7,594 nucleotides of DNA from Fluviicola sp. GTDB taxonomy: Bacteria > Bacteroidota > Bacteroidia > Flavobacteriales_D > Crocinitomicaceae. The notes beneath the pieces are model-generated. The model was not told the origin of the DNA and made no database searches. It worked only from the letters and a program-made list of their open reading frames with translations. Where the stretch lies: positions 1-7,594 of the forward strand of contig NZ_JASLCN010000301.1 in the NCBI RefSeq assembly GCF_030151805.1, written 5' to 3'. Below are positions 5,824 through 7,594 of the stretch, piece by piece (within the stretch, counting starts at the first letter, position 1; each line of letters begins with the position of its first letter). The position numbers and the translations under genes were made by a program.

Positions 5824-6894
5824 TTAAAGATTGGTTTGATAAAAATTCACTAATTTATCTACCGCCTGTTTGACATATTCCGGTTTCCAATACGTTTCAA
5901 TATGTGTGGCACCGTTAATTAAAAACAGCTCTTTGCTTTCAACATTAACAGCTTTGTTGAATGCCTCATCTGTCATGTAATAAGTATCGGCTTTGCTTCC
6001 GGCAATCATCAATAAGGGTTGATTGATCAAATCCATATTGGTCGAAGCATCAAATATCATCAGATCCATCAGGCTGCTTAAGGTGTATTTTCCACTGGAA
6101 TTAGGGTGTGCATGTGTTTTTCCATAATAGAGGTATCCTTCTCTGTACAAATCAAAAGGCAATTCTGCTATTTGTTGATCAGTCAACGGAACGGCACTGT
6201 TGTTTGCGTACAGAATTTCACCCCCTGAGGCTTCCAGTGCCCGTGCCTCCGAGGCTTTCTTTAAGCGCTCCTGAATGGTTGATACCTGTGAATTCATGAA
6301 TCCGTTTCGTCTCACCACTCCCGAATTAAACATGCTTAAAGTGGCAATTGCTTTAAATCGCTTGTCTGATTGAGCTGCTTTTAACGAATATCCGCCACCT
6401 CCACAAATACCAAGTAAACCCAGTCTGGCAGTATCAACACCTTTGTAGCGGGAAATAAAGTCTGCCATTCCGTGAATATCTTCTATTCTATTTGCGGGTT
6501 TATCGACATATCTTGGTGTGCCTCCGCTACCACCCTGGTAAGCAGCATCTGCGGTAATGGTGATATACCCTTGTTCGGCTAATCGTTGGGCATATAAACC
6601 TGCAACCTGTTCTTTTACGCCACCATTCGGGTGGGCAATTACTACTGCCGGGTATTTCCTTGAAGAATCATAATTTGCCGGCGTATATACATTGGCTGCA
6701 ATATCCATCCCGTTCAGTTTATAGCTGACCGGATGAATGTTTACTTTCCCTTTCACATTTTCGGTTATTGCTCCTTCGTATACCAGCGTATAGGGATTCG
6801 GTTGAACCGTTTTCTGAGCTGTTTGAGCGTGTGACATCGTACTGACTGTTATGGATAGCGCTGTTGCACTGATTATTGAAATCCGTTTCATCAT
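5824..6894 (-). CDS. Secreted alpha/beta hydrolase with cysteine nucleophile (dienelactone-hydrolase-like)
   Basis: 356 aa. A signal peptide covers residues 1-24 (ISIISATALSITVSTMSHAQ), so it acts in the periplasm or beyond. The alpha/beta fold is clear: strand PAVVIAHPNGG (82-92) with the oxyanion-hole HPNGG, ITITADAAYQGGSGG (111-125), nucleophile elbow LGLLGICGGGGYS (158-170), late strand LLMIAGSKAD (294-303) and NGATHIETYW (327-336). The probable triad is C164, D303 and H331. The nucleophile is cysteine, as in dienelactone hydrolase, rather than serine. An inserted helical lid lies at ~190-285. This matches the large group of DLH-like hydrolases (YcjY-like) of poorly known substrate. It is the first gene of a tight trio with the cupin and dehydrogenase and sits 154 bp downstream of the decarboxylase-family gene. 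Two tandem ATGs exist; the first is used. Confidence 0.93.
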   Translation of the reverse strand: MMKRISIISATALSITVSTMSHAQTAQKTVQPNPYTLVYEGAITENVKGKVNIHPVSYKLNGMDIAANVYTPANYDSSRKYPAVVIAHPNGGVKEQVAGLYAQRLAEQGYITITADAAYQGGSGGTPRYVDKPANRIEDIHGMADFISRYKGVDTARLGLLGICGGGGYSLKAAQSDKRFKAIATLSMFNSGVVRRNGFMNSQVSTIQERLKKASEARALEASGGEILYANNSAVPLTDQQIAELPFDLYREGYLYYGKTHAHPNSSGKYTLSSLMDLMIFDASTNMDLINQPLLMIAGSKADTYYMTDEAFNKAVNVESKELFLINGATHIETYWKPEYVKQAVDKLVNFYQTNL

Positions 6895-6931
6895 TTCTAT
6901 TTAATTGTTCATCGTTCCTTAAAATATGGGG

Positions 6932-7037
6932 CGTGATCATTTTTTTCCGCAGTACCGATAGGTTACCGGCATGGGTTTGAGTTCAATCAAACGTTATTGT
7001 AGCGGAATGCAGATAAAATCACCTGAATTCCAGAACA
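6932..7037. repeat. Dispersed repeat, right copy, interrupted
   Basis: The right half (7009-7037) matches 4183-4210 at 24 of 28 positions. The left half (6932-6957) repeats the other part of the left copy: a TGATC plus T-run followed by AGTACCG (6951-6957). Relative to the left copy, about 50 bp (6958-7008) are inserted between the halves. The element lies between the decarboxylase stop and the hydrolase start. Confidence 0.5.
6975..6992. promoter_or_regulatory. Operator-like inverted repeat upstream of the hydrolase operon
   Basis: GTTTGA (6975-6980) and TCAAAC (6987-6992) form a perfect 6-bp dyad with 6-bp spacing, about 80 bp before the hydrolase ATG on the minus strand. It could bind a dimeric regulator, but no regulator gene is in the window and no clear -7 box was found in this gap. 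Confidence 0.3.
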
Positions 7038-7048
7038 AGTCTCATTGT

Positions 7049-7594
7049 TTATTGGGTTTGCTGACTTTTCAATACTTCATTCAAAATGTTTCGGGCATTT
7101 TTCGCTTCTTTTTTACTTGCTGTTGACTGAATGATCGTGATCAATTCTTCCAATTGTCCGGGGGTTATTCCTATATTCAGCGAAATGATTAAATGACTTT
7201 TTAGCATGGGTTCTGCATTTCCAATGGTGCTGATGACTGAAATAGTTACTAATTCCCGTTGCGACCAGGTCAAAACATCCCGTCCGAAAATATCTGCAAA
7301 CAAATGTTCTTTCAAAAAAGTGTCTATTACCGGTGCAAAAGCCGAATAACCAGTCAATGATTCAGGTTGCGGCATTTTTGTAAGCTCTTCCAATACTGTT
7401 TTCCCACGTTCGTATTTATTTGCATCCTGATTTATGGTTGATGCCTCCTGGCCTATTGTATCTTCAATTCCATTCGCTTTTCGTTCATTCAGTACTTCCA
7501 TAAAAGTTTGTAATCCACGGATACTGCGTGGAAAACCGCAATAGGCATACAGATGAACCAATATTTCTTTGATTTCATTTATGGTAAGCCCGGC
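7049..7594 (-). CDS. Two-domain carboxymuconolactone decarboxylase (CMD)-family protein (5' end outside window)
   Basis: The frame is open from the window edge (AGLTINEIKEILVHL...) to the TAA at 7049-7051, giving 181 visible residues; the internal TTG at 7561 is not the start. Visible residues 1-30 are the end of a first CMD domain with the family motif VHLYAYCGFPRSIRGL. A polar linker follows (~31-75). A second, all-helical CMD domain covers ~80-181: AFAPVIDTFLKEHLFADIFG, LTWSQRELVTISVISTIGN, KSHLIISLNIGITPGQLEELI. The second domain lacks the YCGFPR-type motif; the equivalent place reads IIQSTASKKEAKNAR. Members range from gamma-carboxymuconolactone decarboxylase in protocatechuate degradation to AhpD-like peroxide-defence proteins, and most two-domain ones are uncharacterised. 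It is co-directional with the hydrolase-cupin-dehydrogenase genes, in a neighbourhood where CMD and cupin proteins are often linked. Confidence 0.93.
   Translation of the reverse strand, partial: AGLTINEIKEILVHLYAYCGFPRSIRGLQTFMEVLNERKANGIEDTIGQEASTINQDANKYERGKTVLEELTKMPQPESLTGYSAFAPVIDTFLKEHLFADIFGRDVLTWSQRELVTISVISTIGNAEPMLKSHLIISLNIGITPGQLEELITIIQSTASKKEAKNARNILNEVLKSQQTQ

Noticed and set aside
7024..7034. Near-palindrome around GAATTC as a terminator of the CMD gene
   Set aside because: The arms are short and there is no T-run after it on the minus strand.
7559..7561. TTG at 7561 as the start of the CMD gene
   Set aside because: Eleven more codons to the window edge (AGLTINEIKEI) match the conserved CMD helix, so the gene is cut by the window end.

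Overview
The window looks like a piece of a Bacteroidota chromosome, most likely a Flavobacteriales-type organism. The first gene ends in a type IX secretion (T9SS) C-terminal sorting domain. Upstream regions carry candidates for the Bacteroidota promoter (TTTG, then about 19 bp, then TAnnTTTG), and Shine-Dalgarno sequences are mostly absent. Composition is moderately AT-rich with hairpin terminators between convergent genes. No rRNA, tRNA, CRISPR array or intact insertion sequence was seen.

Left part (1-4222) is a loose set of single genes: the 3' end of a secreted T9SS cargo protein with an Ig-like module (2-856, +); a shared bidirectional terminator; an SRPBCC/AHSA1-like protein (929-1345, -); a 480-bp stretch holding a hairpin terminator and what looks like a decayed minus-strand gene; an exported protein of unknown function with a C-terminal membrane anchor (1843-2589, +); a convergent exported protein of unknown function (2600-3088, -); and a divergently transcribed three-helix membrane protein with coiled coils (3257-3880, +). 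A 390-bp gene-poor, T-rich spacer follows, with a 22-bp tandem repeat, an inverted repeat and a terminator.

Right part (4223-7594) is one minus-strand cluster, in transcription order: a two-domain carboxymuconolactone decarboxylase-family protein (cut by the window end), a 154-bp gap, a secreted alpha/beta hydrolase with a dienelactone-hydrolase-type cysteine nucleophile, a lipoprotein cupin resembling the manganese cupin hydroxynitrile-lyase family, and a zinc alcohol dehydrogenase of the YahK/AdhA type. The last three are separated by 8 and 10 bp and are surely one transcript. The set suggests carbonyl or aromatic-derived compound turnover, with the hydrolase and cupin outside the cytoplasm and the dehydrogenase inside; the substrate cannot be read from sequence.

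The most interesting non-gene observations are a diverged direct repeat that brackets the hydrolase-cupin-dehydrogenase block (4165-4210 and 6932-7037), and the coding-like minus-strand remnant at 1631-1876 with a single in-frame stop.
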